A stretch of 64,000 nucleotides of DNA from Neostapfia colusana (Eukaryota > Streptophyta > Magnoliopsida > Poales > Poaceae): positions 38,817,760 through 38,881,759 of the forward strand of contig JASWHV010000010.1 of the NCBI GenBank assembly GCA_030760725.1, given 5' to 3'. Each line of letters begins with the position of its first letter. Within the stretch, counting starts at the first letter, position 1. A program made the translations under genes and the position numbers. This document shows positions 43,486 through 54,753 of the stretch, in pieces. The notes below the pieces were generated by a model. The model worked only from the letters and a program-made list of their open reading frames with translations. It had not been told where the DNA came from and did no database searches.

Positions 43486-46400
43486 GAATGCTGTTTTAAT
43501 TTAGCATGATTTTTTAATAATTTTATATTACTAGCATGCAAATTTTTTTTGCTGAACTAGCCACCTAATCGTCCATGTCGTGCATGATTTGTCCACGTGG
43601 ACGAGAAACCGCCCACGTCGTGGAGGATTTGTCCATGTGGAACAGAAGTCGTCCACCTAGTGGACGATGTGATGACGTGGCATGCCACGTCGCCCAGTCG
43701 TCCACGACTCCAATGTATCTAGTTTTTGGCAGTGATTTAAAAATACTTAGAAACATATTTAGAAAATATTATTCTATAACAAAATGTAGTATACAATTTT
43801 TACTACATTTACTTATATAACAACACTTTTTCAAATATGTCTCTAAGTATTGTTAATCACTATTGAAGACTGAATCCAATAGATTTAGTGTGACGGACCA
43901 AAATCCGTACGCCCAGGATCTCAAAGGGTGGTGCCACATGATGCGACACCAGATAGCACACACCATAAGGCACACATGTATTACATCGAAAACAAACTGA
44001 ATATGTACAAAGTAGTACAAACCTTCAGTTTACATTTATCTACAAAGTCTTCAACAGCGGAAGCTAAATTTATACAATTCACGCCCATCTAACTAGCAAA
44101 AGTCGGTTGTCCATCCCTATGGACAACCCACACTAGCTCCACTACTCAGGTCAACGCGGCACGTACGGCTCCCACTCAGCCGTGTTCCCCGATGGAGGGT
44201 ATCCCTCGCCGGTGGACTCGTACCCCGAGTCCGTAGGGTAGTCCTCACCTGCAAACACTCATAGCAGCAACCGTGAGCACGATGGTTCAGCAAGTCTTAA
44301 CCGACTCACCTATACATGAAACTCTACATGCAGTTCATAATCAACATGGGATGGTACATTGCAGCAAAGGAAATGTCTACAAGTTCATCCTTAATTCATA
44401 TTTTAGCCACAAGTTAGCCGTTCATGAATCTGAAATTTAGTAAGCGATATTTGGTGGCACACATGTAGCAATACAATATATACAAATCAGCAGAATTGAA
44501 TCACAATATTCCATAATTTATCTTTGTCACGATGCAGTGAACAAGCGGTACTCATAACCGTGAGGGACGGTGAATCGACTTGATATACACCTGCAGGGAT
44601 ACCCGAATAACATGTCACGTACGCCCACCCATGGAGCTGCACAGAACGCTCACTCGATGTTGTACAGGACAACCTTTCACCAAAAAGCCCAAGCGTCGAA
44701 CCGGTCGCACCCAAACGGACAGGAGGTTCCCTACACGGAGCATCTCTCTATGACCGTTTGCGGATTTCAACGTTGCTGCCCTCAACCTACACCTATAAAT
44801 CAGTTTATCTGGGCCCATATATCAGATATGCCTTCGGTACGTTCAAAACTTGTTCAGCAGGGCCACACATGGATCGGTACTCAATCGACATGGACAGGGC
44901 TGCGCCCACAAGACTTCCTCTTGCTGTGCCCCAGCCTCTGCCTAGTCTCATTTTCTTACTAAAGTGATCTCACAGCACTCGAACCAATCCCATGTGTCCT
45001 GGAGCCTATACTCGTGAGTAGATTCCAACTACTCGACTTGTACAGATGTTCTATGAACATTAAGAACAGCCTGACTACTCGAGGACTTAGACACTACCCT
45101 TACTCTTGGAGGAATAATCTGGTTATGCACTTGGGGTTTCATCCATCCTACACCTATCGCACAAACATACCTCAAGCTCTGTGTATATAAAGCAAAACTT
45201 TGTAAACTTGTTAAATGCAAATTGGAGCTTGCCTTGTTGCTGTTGGTTAGTGGTTAGGGTCTCATCCGGAAGTAGAAAGTCCTGCACTTCCGTGGTCTCC
45301 TCGCCTTCAGCAACTATATGGAATCACATTAACGATATGTCAATTTAAATGCAATGTGTTAAACTGAGTATGTAAAGACCATAACTCTAGCTAGACATCC
45401 CCTTTGGCTCTGAAATTTTTATGGTGGCTTGGTAAGGACCTAACCCGAGACTTGACCAACTTTCATTTGACCCTAAGCTCATTTGAGCTCTGAACAAATA
45501 AAAGTCTATTTGGTCATTACTAGAGCTTCTAAAGATTTCCAGGGATTTTCATGGATCAAACCATTACTTTCTGGAAACTAGAGTTTGAGATGGTTCTAAT
45601 GGAGTTGGTTTAATGTCATTTGAATAATCCAAGAGCATGTTATGCCCTAATCAAGATTTGAGAAAATCTGAAAAAATGTTTCTGGACATTTTTCTATTTT
45701 CACAGGGCAGCTTACTTAATCACACCATTAGGGGGACTAGTGAACTTGGATGAATCTGAATTTTTTCCTGTAACTCAAGGATTTTCAATTGAACATCCTA
45801 GCCAAATTTCTGAATTTTTCATAAAAGATTTTTCCAGATAAAATTCCCAACAGTTTAAATTTAGCGAATTAATTCTGGAAAACAATAAGTTTCATGAGCT
45901 GAAACTTGTTTTGCTGGATAGTACTCGAAAAGACGAATCCAACAAAATTTGGTTCACTCAATTTGGAGCTTCCTAGCAAAAGTTATGGGCATTTGAAGTT
46001 TGAACTAAATTGTGAAATTCAATGAAACGTTTAAACCGGCTGATGGGCCCCAGGGCTACGTGTCAGCTTTACAACAAAATCACACGGGGTCCGCTTAATC
46101 TCCCGCGTAGCCGCACGAGGTCCTGGCGCCACAGCAGATCCGGCTCGGTATTAACAGAGATCTACATCTTGGGCCCGCGAGGCTTCGTCTTCCTGGCGCT
46201 CCCGCGGCTTACCGCCGCCCCCCTCGCTGGAGCACTCGCCGGAAGAGGGTTCCTGTGACCGGAACTCGACCAAACTTGCCGCCTTTGCCTAAAATTGCTC
46301 GGGGAACCTGTTGCTGACCTTGTCGCCGGCCGGCGATCACCGGAAATGGTCGAGCGACGGTGACAGTCAACGTGGCAAGTTCGGGGAGGTCAGTATGTCG

Positions 46401-48142
46401 TTGTAGTGCCTCAAAACCTCCTCTGTTGGCTCCTACATTATCGCCATGACCTACGGAGCGACGACCCAGCCCCTGATCTTGCTCAAAGTGGCGGCAAACA
46501 GGACTTCACCGTGCGACTTAGGCCTAAATCTGATGAAAAACGAAAAACATGAGGAACTCAGTGGTTTCTCGACGGTTTACCATGATTCTTGATCATGTGG
46601 ATTCGCACGGACGTTTCTGGATGGTTGTCTAAGTTTAGGAACGATTGCTTGACCGATTAGCCCGGATTTTTTATTTAGACGGACACGGGCTATATCACAT
46701 GCTATCGGCAAGAACTGAAATTCCGGCGAGCACACTCGGTGGCATGCGGCCGTGGTTGCGGGAAAGGAAGTGTAATCCTAGTCGAACCTTTTGGCATGCT
46801 AAACTCCGAAGAAGAAGTGCGCTCATGGCCGGGCAACACGATTTTGTAGCGGCGGCGATGCACGGTGTTGACGAAGCAAATCGAGCTCGCTGTCCCGTTC
46901 TAGGGCAGCTACTTCTGATTCCTCGCTTCAGGGATGTCAAGGGACGGTGGGCGCAGCCTCTGAGCAGCTCGGTCTATCATGAGAACAACCGGAGTGGATG
47001 ATCGCCGAGGGAGGAAGAGGTGCAGCGGTGTGGCTGGGTTTTCTGTCAGCGGCGAAACCAAGCACGGGGTTCGTGGGTTGCAGCGTTGCGGTGCCTTTCG
47101 TGAGCAAGCGAGCAGCTGCGCGGTGCGCCAGCCCGTCGTGCGCTGAGGAGGTGGCACCGAACAGCTCGGTGGCGTCGTCCGGTGAGGAGGCTCAGGGGAA
47201 ATAAAACAGAGCACTGAGTATATGGCAGTTCCTTCTGTTTGTGGGACTGAACTGTGGGCCCAATCCTCCCCTCTACATCTTTTCCAGTTCTTGCTGCAAA
47301 TATCCCATCGACTCGCACTTAAATGGTAAACTTAGCCACCAAGTCAGTGAGTAAATTTGAATACACCAAATTGAAGTTGGTTTGGCTAAATTTGGTTCAC
47401 ATTTGAATTTGAAAATTCAAATTCAGTTTGAATTGATCCAAATATAGCTCCCGACAAGATGAACTCCAATGAGGATGAAAATTGGTGGACTAACTCAGAA
47501 AATTATGCTGAGTTTGAATGTGAAGTCATCTTTTGAATCCAAGTGATGAAATTAGCTAATGTTTATGTTTATGTGTGTGAGGGCCTAATGGTAAACTCAT
47601 CCTCTCATGTTTATGTGTGTGAGCTCCTACTTTTTGGAGTTATGGGTTTTTCCTCTAATCACCCTCTGGATGGTGTTTACTTCCTCTTCACAAATGTTCA
47701 CGAGCTATCCACCAAATGAACTGTGGTGTGGTGATGCGATGAACATTTTGGCAAGTCAATTCTTGGGCTTTTACAGTTAGAGACATATTTGAGAAGTGTT
47801 ATGGAAGTACCATAACAACACTTACCAAATGTCTCGAAGCATTTTTAAATCACTGTCTAAAACTGAATACAATGAGTCACAAACGACTGAAATCCAGTCG
47901 CCCACCTCGTGGAGTCGTCCACTAGGTGGACAATTTCTTATCCACTTCGACAAATCATCGACGAGGTGGACGATATCTCGTCCATGTGGACAAATCGTTC
48001 ACGCCGTGTACGATTTCTCGTCCATGTGGACAAATCGTCCACGACGTGAATGATTAGGTGGCTAGTTCGGCAAAAGAAATTTTGGTAGGCTATTAATATA
48101 AAATTATTAAAAATCATGCTAAAATTAAAAACAAATTCTGAA
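43486..48142. mobile_element. Fold-back element J, split by a solo LTR
   Basis: Left arm 43486-43735 and right arm 48142-47870 are inverted repeats (TTTAGCATGATTTTTAATAA; CGAACTAGCCACCTAATC; TTTGTCCACATGGACGAG), about 80% alike by eye. Each arm contains several 20-30-bp units of the GTCCACGTGGAC / CGTCCACGTCGTGGACGA type, which are themselves palindromic. Inner parts (43727-43868 and 47781-47870) also form hairpins. No transposase is present. Superfamily is unknown; no clear flanking duplication was found. With the LTR removed the element is about 0.77 kb. Confidence 0.7.
43889..47775 (-). mobile_element. Solo LTR K (B-related family, 3,887 bp)
   Basis: TGTGACGGACC to GGCTTTTACA; clearly related to the LTRs of B along much of its length (AATCCG-type start, GGATCTCAAAGGGTGGTGCC, CTCGCCGGTGGACTCGTA, TGGTGGCACACATGTAGCAA) but well diverged. 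Flanks are TTTAG (43884-43888) and GTTAG (47776-47780), a 5-bp duplication with one change. There is no internal sequence. It inserted into the fold-back element. Confidence 0.85.
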
Positions 48143-48247
48143 CCTGAGCCTGGTTTCGAGAGCTATCGGCAGCCGTTGACTGGATAGATAACTAGATAGG
48201 CTCAATAAAGAAATCCGGCAACAATTTGATGGACTTAGGTCTTGTTT
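48143..48247. other. Short spacer between fold-back element and CACTA end
   Basis: About 100 bp with no recognised feature. Confidence 0.5.
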
Positions 48248-49020
48248 CACTACAGGAATCATGACAATATACGATGGCCAAAATTATTGACGACAGTCCG
48301 TCGTCAATAAACATATTGACGACGGCTAGAATCCACCGTCGTCAATTAGTCATTAATTGACGATGGTTAACCTGGTACCGTCATCTATAAGGTCTCGGGC
48401 CTTATAGACAACGGCCCACTGTCGATAATAAAGACCCTCGTCTACATGAGCCGAAATCTGGGCCTGCCCAGATTTTATAGACAACGGTTGAACAACACCG
48501 TCGTCAATAAGGCGTTGTAGACGACGGTACAAGTACATCGTCGTTTATAAGGCCCGATATACTCAGGCTGTGGCCGCCACTCGACTCAATCTCTTCCTTG
48601 TTTCGATCTCTTCCTCACTCACCGCCACCGCCGATTCGTCAGCTTCGTCGGACCGCCACCTCGTCAGCTTTGTTGGACCAATGACTCCGCTTCATCGGAC
48701 CGCCGCCGCCGCCACCGCTTCGCTGGAACACCGCCGCCACCGCTTCGCTGGAACACCGCCGCCACCGACCATCGTCATCCCAACGAGGTACGCCCCCTAC
48801 CTCCCTCCTCCCCTCCTCTTCTCCCAACTGCCCGCGCACGCCGCTGACCATGCTGTGCGCCACCTTGGCGAGGCCCAAATCGCGCCCACCGCCTCCGCCT
48901 GCGCCCGTTTCTCGCCAGCGGTCAGGGCGCGCGGCAGCTGGAGCAGCGCTGTCGGAAAGCTGAATGCCAGAACAACTTCACTCCAGATTGTTGCCGATGA
49001 CACATGCACACGTTCTGTAT
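48248..49020 (+). mobile_element. CACTA (En/Spm-type) transposon end
   Basis: Begins CACTACAGGAATCATGAC, a typical CACTA terminal inverted repeat. It is followed over about 300 bp by direct and inverted subterminal units of the type TTGACGACGG / CCGTCGTCAAT (48285-48545), as expected for transposase binding sites. The other terminus (ending TGTAGTG) is not found; the copia LTR starts at 49021. From 48560 the sequence becomes GC-rich and exon-like. TTT at 48245-48247 would be one 3-bp target copy. Confidence 0.78.
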
Positions 49021-49022
49021 TG
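48570..49022 (+). CDS. GC-rich open frame inside the CACTA fragment (doubtful)
   Basis: About 150 codons rich in Ala, Pro, Ser and His, with a tandem 26-bp duplication (CCGCTTCGCTGGAACACCGC repeated at about 48714 and 48740) and a splice-donor-like AACGAG/GTACGC near 48787. I do not recognise a domain. It may be a 5' exon and leader of a CACTA-encoded or captured gene, or simply GC-rich sequence that happens to be open. The end runs into the copia LTR. Confidence 0.25.
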
Positions 49023-49251
49023 TGGTGAGGAAATGAACTTGTGCAGCCCAGGCTAACTACCGCTTTTATTTGATCGGGAAAGATAAATACAAACGCAAGA
49101 AACACTGAAAACATGTCCTCAACGTGTCCGGATTGCTCGGCAACCTCACACGTCAAGATCCACACGACGCGCTCAGAACATTTGGAAACGTTGAGCTCAC
49201 ACATACACAGCTAACTGACTCAAACTACCCTCAACAAGGATTATACCGACA
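49021..49251 (-). repeat. Copia 3' LTR (about 231 bp)
   Basis: On the minus strand runs TGTCGGTATAATCC to CCTCACCACA, directly after the purine tract. Length and start are typical for a short copia LTR. TGTAT (49016-49020) would be one target copy; the partner end is lost. Confidence 0.75.
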
Positions 49252-49259
49252 AAATCCCC

Positions 49260-50123
49260 CTAATCCTTGTTGTGCATTGAACTAATATCTAGAAGTCCAA
49301 TCCTTGCACGAAGTTCCAGAAACTTGATCTTTCCCAGTGGTTTTGTGAGTACATCTCCCTGCTGATCTTCACTCCTGATGAAACTCACCTTGATCAATTC
49401 CTTCTCTGCATACTCCCGAGACTCAAGAGGGCCTCTGTTGGTTTTGCAACTCGACAACCTCCTTCCACGAAGCACGTGCCGAGACATCATCCCACCATCT
49501 AGCCATATTTTTTCTTTCATGATCAAAACTGCCTTGTTGGTCCTGTTCACGATGAAATGTGCATTTGGAAAGTGCACAAGGTCTGCCAGGGAGATATCAT
49601 CACCAGCAAGGTACTGGCTCTCTCCCAACTTTTGCTCATACACGTCAAGCACTTTTGCAAGCTTTGTTTCATTCTGCTCAACAACGGCCATGTCAGTGGC
49701 CCTGCCCATCATTGGTGCAAATGCAAGATGGAAGATAATTGCCAAGCTAGATGGATTAACGCTCTATCCTTCTGTCTCTATCCATTGTTCAATAGCATAC
49801 TTCACCTCAATGTGTTTACCATGTCCATGAAGAACCGGATTCTTGATCAAAGCTATAGCAGATTTGTTATCTACTTGCAATTCTGGGGAACTTACCTCTG
49901 AACCATACACATCAGTCAGTAATCGAGCAAGCCATATACCCTGACATGCGGCGTTTGCAGCAGAAATATATCCAGCTTCACAATTTGACTGAGCAACAAC
50001 CTTCTGTTTCATTGATTGCCAGGTGATAGGACTGTCTCCCAAGAAGAAAATCATTCCAGATGTGCTCTTTCTAGTGTCAACATCCCCTGCAGAATCACTA
50101 TCACAATAACCTGTCAACCTCAC
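49260..50123 (-). pseudogene. Copia RNase H interrupted by a GST fragment (chimeric frame)
   Basis: RNase H from 50123 (GYCDSDSAGDVDTRKSTSGM, AEAGYIS-type QSNCEAGYISAANAA, LQVDNKSAIALIKNP, HIEVKY) runs into GST sequence at about 49793, meets a TAG at 49766, then continues in the same frame through GST and back into the RNase H tail (EYAEKELIKVSFIRSEDQQG, VLTKPLGKIKFLELRARIG), ending at 49260. The return into the copia frame happens because a 1-base indel in an A-rich run near 49510 takes the GST part out of its own frame, bypassing the GST stop. Apart from the TAG, the chimera is one open frame of about 288 codons. Confidence 0.85.
49423..49793 (-). pseudogene. Captured glutathione S-transferase C-terminal exon (phi-class-like)
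   Basis: Encodes a GST C-terminal all-helical domain: AIEQWIETEG, then after TAG VNPSSLAIIFHLAFAPMMGR, KLAKVLDVYEQKLGESQYLA, GDDISLADLVHFPNAHFIV. Following a 1-base shift, the frame MARWWDDVSARASWKEVVEL ends at its own TGA (49425-49423), so the natural 3' end of the coding region is included. The segment has no introns. The sequence style is that of plant phi-class GSTs, which conjugate glutathione to xenobiotics. The N-terminal glutathione-binding domain is absent, so no enzyme activity is expected. It sits exactly between HIEVKY and REYAEKE of copia RNase H. Confidence 0.88.
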
Positions 50124-51175
50124 CTGCTCTTTGTTTCACTTTCTGAAGAACAAACCCCAGCATTTTGTCCCTGCCACATAACGTAGAATCTGTTTTACCG
50201 CAAGCAGTGATCTTCCTTTGGATCCTCAAGAAACCTGCTCACATACCCAACTGTAAACGCAAGGTCAGGACAAGTATTAACCAAATACCTTAAGCTTCCC
50301 ACAAAACTCCGGTACACTGTGGCATCTACTTAGTTTTCTTCACTGGTTTTGCTTAGTCTCAGACATGCTGCCATTGGAACTTGACAGGAGTTGCATTCCT
50401 TCATACCCCATTTCTCCAGCATTTTTGTGGCATAAGCTTCCTGATTCACAGCAATTCTCTCCATGCTTTGCTTGACTTCAATCCCCAAATAGTAATGGAG
50501 TTACCCCAAATCAGTCATTTTAAAAGTACCTGCCATCTCCCCCTTGAATTGCTTGATGCTATCCTTTCTTGCACCTGTGATAACTAGATCATCCACATAC
50601 ACCCCCACTATTAGTTGTGTATCATTCCTGCACCTAATGTATATGGCATATTCGGAAGGACACCTTCTGAAACCGAGAGTGATCAGGGTCTGGTCTAGTT
50701 TTTCATTCCATGCCCTCGGAGCTTGATGAAGCCCATATAACGCCTTCTTCAACCTATATACCTTGTGTTCATTTCCTGCATTGATAAAACCGACTGGCTT
50801 CTCCACATGAACCTCTTCCTGAAGGCCACCGTTCAAAAATGCAGACTTAACGTCCATGTGATGGACATCCCATCTTTCATGAGCAGCAAGAGCAAGTAAT
50901 AGATGTATGGTGTCTAGTCTTGCCACTGGTGCGAACACCTCTTCATAGTCAATTCCCTGTCGCTGTGCATACCCTTTCACCACAAGGCATGTTTTGTGCT
51001 TCATCACTTCCCCTTTCTCATCTCGTTTTACCTTGTACACCCACTTTAAGCCAATGGCTCGGCGACCATGTGGTAGATCAACCAGTGCCCAGGTGTTGTT
51101 GTTTTCTATTGCACTTATCTCCTCCTGTATAGCTCTCCTCCAACAAGCTTGTGAGTTAGCTTCTTCAAATGACAC
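50124..51175 (-). pseudogene. pol: Copia reverse transcriptase
   Basis: Open from 51175 to 50501: FEEANSQACWRRAIQEEISA, NNTWALVDLP, AIGLKWVYKVKRDEKGEVMK, GIDYEEVFAPVARLDTIHLL, HMDVKSAFLNGGLQEEVHV, ALYGLHQAPRAWN and the catalytic YVDDLVITG, ending MTDLG. Beyond 50500 the frame is broken near the LGIEVKQ-type segment and several times up to 50124, although similarity continues (NTCPDLAFTVGYVSRFLEDP). Upstream (51176-51650) is a frame-broken integrase C-terminal region. Confidence 0.88.
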
Positions 51176-51657
51176 TGTTCCTCCGAGCTAATAACATGAC
51201 CTTCTTCAGAAAACAAAGCTCGTGACCTGAACCCATCTTTTGGTCCACGGCAAGAACACAGTCAATCTTTCTAAACTTCAATGGTGCACTTTTACCATGA
51301 TCAGCATCGAGCTGCTCCTCACTATTTCTTCTTGGTGTTCCCATATCTTCCTCTTCTCCTCCTACCTTAGTATCACCTGCATTTTCCCTCTACGGTGTCA
51401 CTGCTATCATTTCTGGTTCATCACCTCCGATCACTTCCACTGTTCTTTCCTCAACCAACGGTGTTCTCCCTTGCAGCTCATACTCTATAGTGAACACGTC
51501 ATCATCACCAGCTTGATCAACTTAAACTTCACCATTGTTCCAATCCCATTCTCCTCGTTTGTAAAACACCACGTTGCGAGTCACATGAACGCGCCCTGTT
51601 GTGGGATCATAAACTCGATAAGCCTTGGACCCTTGCTCATGTAAAAGTCCCAGCACT

Positions 51658-54600
51658 TGTAAATGGGACTTGCAAAAACTTTTGTTTACTCATGAAAGTG
51701 TTGGCATGTGCAATAAAACTTTGAATTCAGTTTGAACTAAAATGGTCACTTCAAAAAGAAGAAGGGCATTTCCAAAAGGGGGAAATTCAAACTGTTGTTT
51801 AAGAAGTTGTAATTGCAATGGCCAACTCAAGCATCAGATGGCATAGTTGAATTCTTCAGGTCCAAATTATGAGGAGGGCAAATTTGGAGGTGCTTTGATA
51901 TGCATATCAAAGGGACTTGTAAATTTTATCCAGATTTGAATTCAAATTTGAAACTGAGGCACAACTTGTCAAATTGCCAAATGAATTTTTAATTTGAGTC
52001 CCTCATAACTGAAGTTTGCAATGTGCCAAAAATCTGGAGATATTTAAGAAAAAAACTTGGTGGGGCCCAACTGTCATGGGGAGAAGAGGAAAACTTAGCA
52101 CATAAGTCTTTGCTCTCGTGTTAGATACGGGCTCGATCAACTCACGGGGCACCACCGAGGCTACCGCCGAAGCCACCGCCTCACACCCCCTCTCACGCTG
52201 GCGACCAGCTTACCAGCATCGTTGACTCGGCATGATCCTTCCCCTCTGAACCGAGCAAACCGTGTTTTGTCTCTCCTCCCCGCGCTCGATAAGCACTGAG
52301 CTCGCCACCGCCTCGGTTCCAACCGGGAACACATGCAACCCCAGTGCACAGCACCCTCTGAAACGCAAAAACAGCAAGGCCCGGTAGCCCTTCACTTCCT
52401 CAACGCAGAAGCAGTAGGGTTCCGGCCTCCCTCACCCTAGCAAGGCTCGTTTTCGCGGCAACAGAACTGCACAGCGGCTCGTCATTCACGTGGACAGCCC
52501 GCTCCGTGGATTTTCATCCCCATGCAAGGACGGCCATCGGGGCGCTGCTGGTCACTGCCTCTTCCACCCAAACCACAAGGCAAGCCGTGAACCACCGAGC
52601 AAGAATTTGGAAAAACTTTGCCGGTGGCCACAGAACGACGTTCCGGTATGAAATCTCCAAATTCCCACTCCCTTCTCGTCTTTAATTCACTAAACGGTGC
52701 TCAAAGGATCTAGACTCGAGGGCGACCTGATCCCCTCCCCAATCCTGGCTTGAAACCCCGTGTTAGCAGACCATTTCAAACTTTCCGAGTGGCGATAAAG
52801 GCGCGGACGCTTGGGCACACGGTGAACCTCAACGTGTCGCCGTTTCCGAGCCAGGTTGAGGCCGCGCCGAGCTAGCCTGGCCTCCACTGATGCTTTAGAG
52901 CGAATCCGCCGAACTTTTGGCAGGCTAGGGGGGTCACGGGCCACGGCGCCGAAGCTTCACCGAGGGGTGCGCACGTCGCCGACCGATCTCCAGTCACCGG
53001 CAGCCCGAAATCACCGCACCATTGAATTCCTCGTAGCTAGAAACCCCCAGGCGGCGAGTACCAAGCCAAAAAGCGGCCGGGAAGTCGACTCCGGCGAGCT
53101 CCGACGAGGCTCCGGCGAGGGGGCAGCGCGGGAAGGAAAACTGGCCCGAGGAGGAAGACGACCGGCGGGCCCCGCGTGTCAGCGACGGGAGATTTAATTT
53201 CCGGATCGGCTATGACTCCGGGATCCAGTGTGGCTGTGGGGGAAAAATTCAGTGACCCCGTGTGGTCTGTGCCAGCACATGACACGTGGTTCCCTGGACC
53301 CACCCGCAGGATTTAAACATTTCCCGAGTTATTTGGATTCCAGATTCAGTCCAAATTTCAGAACCTCATAACTTCTGCTTGGAAGGTACAAATTTATTGA
53401 TTCAAATTGGGTTGGATTCGGGATGAAAAACTCTATCCAATTATGCAACCCAATTTGCATGAAAAACAATAGAAAATTCTGGAAAATTCTTTAAAGCTTT
53501 TTAGCAAAAGAATTTTAGAGGGAGTTTAGTTCATCCAAAAATCCTCAAATTGTGCCAGAATATTCTTTATGATGTTAGGAGACTCCTGTAAAAGTTTCAG
53601 CTCAGTTGGGGTTAATTTAGTTAGGGTAATTCTGATTTTAATTTTCTGTATTCAAATGAATACAGAAACATTTTCAGAGAATGTCCAAAAATTGGAAATT
53701 CAGTTCTGGACATTCCTTAGCTCCAAAAATCCTAGGAAAATTCATGCATGCTCCCTGAGCTATGTATGAAATTGTAGTTCACTTGAATTTGAATGAAAGT
53801 GCAAATTTATTCAGAATTAATTCCTTTTTGCCTAAATTCTTAGGGTATTGTTTTGGGTGATCTACTTAGTGAGATATTCTGAATTTTGGTCCGGAGGACT
53901 TTCTTGTGATCAGGAACTCACATGAAAATTATCAGCTACATTGGAGCTCTGGATCACCACTATCCCGTTCAACCTATTTAGATGAGTAGCACACAAGTGA
54001 TGAAATGTAATTATCACTTGATCATGTTGCTTCACCCAAACCAAACCACTAGCCCCATTGTTATTTTAAATTCTTAAACAGAGTTCCAGTTTTAAACTTG
54101 TCTTTAGCACTTAGTAGCAAAAGTTTTATAATTAAACATGTACGCATATTCATAACGTGTAGTGATTAAACGTGGGAAAGTGAAGAAGGAGAAGTTAAGC
54201 TTGGATCAAGGAGCAAGAAGGGCAGGAATTTAACTTCAATTCATCAGCAACTAACTTCATATTATCTGTATTTAGTCACCTGCAAAACCAAGGCAAGCCC
54301 TGGTTTGCATTTAAGTTGTTTTATAAAGTTTTTCCTTTGTTCACTACTATGGGTCTAAGTTTGTATGTGCATTAGGTCAAGGATGTTGTACACTCCAAAT
54401 GCATAACCAAATGAACCCTGGATTTAAAGGTAGAAAGGGTCACCGCTGTAGAATAATGCCGTGCTAAATAGCTTAGGACATCCGGTAGAAGTCGAGTAGT
54501 TGGAATCTACTCGCAAGTTATAGACGGGATTAAGGACCGATGCGTGTGCGGCACCTAGGAGCAGGTATTGAGTTGTGTACCGGATGCTTACTGGCATATA

Positions 54601-54753
54601 GGAACCAGGAAACCGTTGTACCAGGTTCACTGGGTTGTAGAGGCATACCACATCGTCTTGTTAGACCTATGAGCCCGAGATGGCGCGACTGGTTCTACAG
54701 TCTAGTGTCCTGCGAAAGGTTCCCACATACGACGTAATGAAGGACGCCAGATT
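51658..54753 (+). repeat. LTR M, B-related family, plus orientation, 3'-truncated
   Basis: Starts TGTAAATGGGACTTGCAAAA, resembling the minus-strand start of solo LTR K (TGTAAAAGCCC ... GACTTGCCAAAA). Then come long AT- and GC-rich blocks parallel to B-type LTRs read backwards. The 54175-54530 part matches the scrap at 840-1284. It is cut by the next LTR at 54754 before any natural end. The 52120-53330 part is GC-rich with short meaningless frames. Confidence 0.65.

Larger units (their letters stand above)
49021..51657 (-). mobile_element. Ty1/copia element H, 5'-truncated, with captured GST exon
   Basis: Minus strand: end of integrase (from about 51640: YRVYDPTTGRVHVTRNVVFY), RT, RNase H, polypurine tract (AAGGATTAGGGGGATTTTG at 49270-49252) and 3' LTR (49251-49021). 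The 5' LTR, gag, protease and most of integrase are missing; an unrelated LTR starts at 51658. A 371-bp host GST fragment lies inside RNase H. Several stops and frameshifts lie between 50124 and 50500 and in the integrase tail. Confidence 0.88.

Noticed and set aside
43575..43820. 81-codon frame in the fold-back element
   Set aside because: It runs across the palindromic units and an AT-rich hairpin; the inverted arm does not conserve it.
52161..53303. GC-rich frames of 60-113 codons inside LTR M
   Set aside because: Open on both strands, no conserved domain, and positioned in the GC-rich block typical of these LTRs.
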